Assembly (NCBI GenBank): GCA_900553415.1
Contig: USDH01000022.1
Coordinates: 1-14,850, forward strand
Direction of reading: 5' to 3'
Origin: an uncultured Collinsella sp.
Lineage (GTDB): Bacteria; Actinomycetota; Coriobacteriia; Coriobacteriales; Coriobacteriaceae
Length of the DNA stretch: 14,850 bases
Shown here: positions 14,850 through 14,850 of the stretch, in pieces
Layout of the letters: each line of letters starts with the position of its first letter
How positions within the stretch are numbered: the first letter of the stretch is position 1
The notes under the pieces: generated by a model
The model's input: the letters and a program-made list of their open reading frames with translations, nothing else
What the model was told of the DNA's origin: nothing
Databases searched by the model: none
Translations under genes and position numbers: made by a program

Positions 14850-14850
14850 G

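Overview
The window looks like the chromosome of a high-GC gut actinobacterium, most probably Coriobacteriia and Collinsella-like. This is inferred from base composition, gene types (SipW-class exported proteins, a giant B-repeat surface protein, a long-membrane-domain LTA-synthase-like enzyme) and intergenic palindromes; no database was consulted. No rRNA, tRNA, IS transposase, CRISPR array or phage gene was seen.

Left part (1-4168, all minus strand): a KdpD-like sensor protein runs off the left edge. It lacks the usual N-terminal KdpD/USP half and appears to have a degenerate histidine box. A Kup-type K+ transporter lies just upstream of it, with an intrinsic terminator between the two, so this is a potassium-homeostasis neighbourhood. 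Behind kup is a nitroreductase-family flavoprotein with its own 3' hairpin.

Centre (4382-7383): a plus-strand membrane sulfatase-fold enzyme of the LTA synthase superfamily is divergent from the nitroreductase. It converges on the surface-protein operon. The 700-bp convergent gap is the strangest non-coding segment: two long inverted hairpins (about 128 bp each) have homologous cores in opposite orientation and arms that differ by paired changes. They bracket an array of alternating palindromes with an exact 62-nt period. A good-looking sigma-70-type promoter and a classical terminator sit at the left end of the array.

Right part (7384-14769, minus strand): a four-gene, tightly coupled operon with gaps of 3, 1 and 2 nt encodes exported proteins only. 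In order of transcription these are a SipW-class (TasA/camelysin-like) secreted protein, a 1,820-residue secreted protein (beta-helix-like N-terminal region, about eight GW-type B-repeats, a Cna/SpaA-like C-terminal domain and no anchor), a second SipW-class protein, and a small protein with a signal peptide and a C-terminal membrane anchor preceded by an LVATGD sorting-like motif. The likely reading is an extracellular fibre or adhesin apparatus in which the anchored protein fixes the others to the cell. The signal peptidase or sortase expected to process it is not in the window. A 17-bp perfect hairpin sits just upstream of the operon at the right edge.
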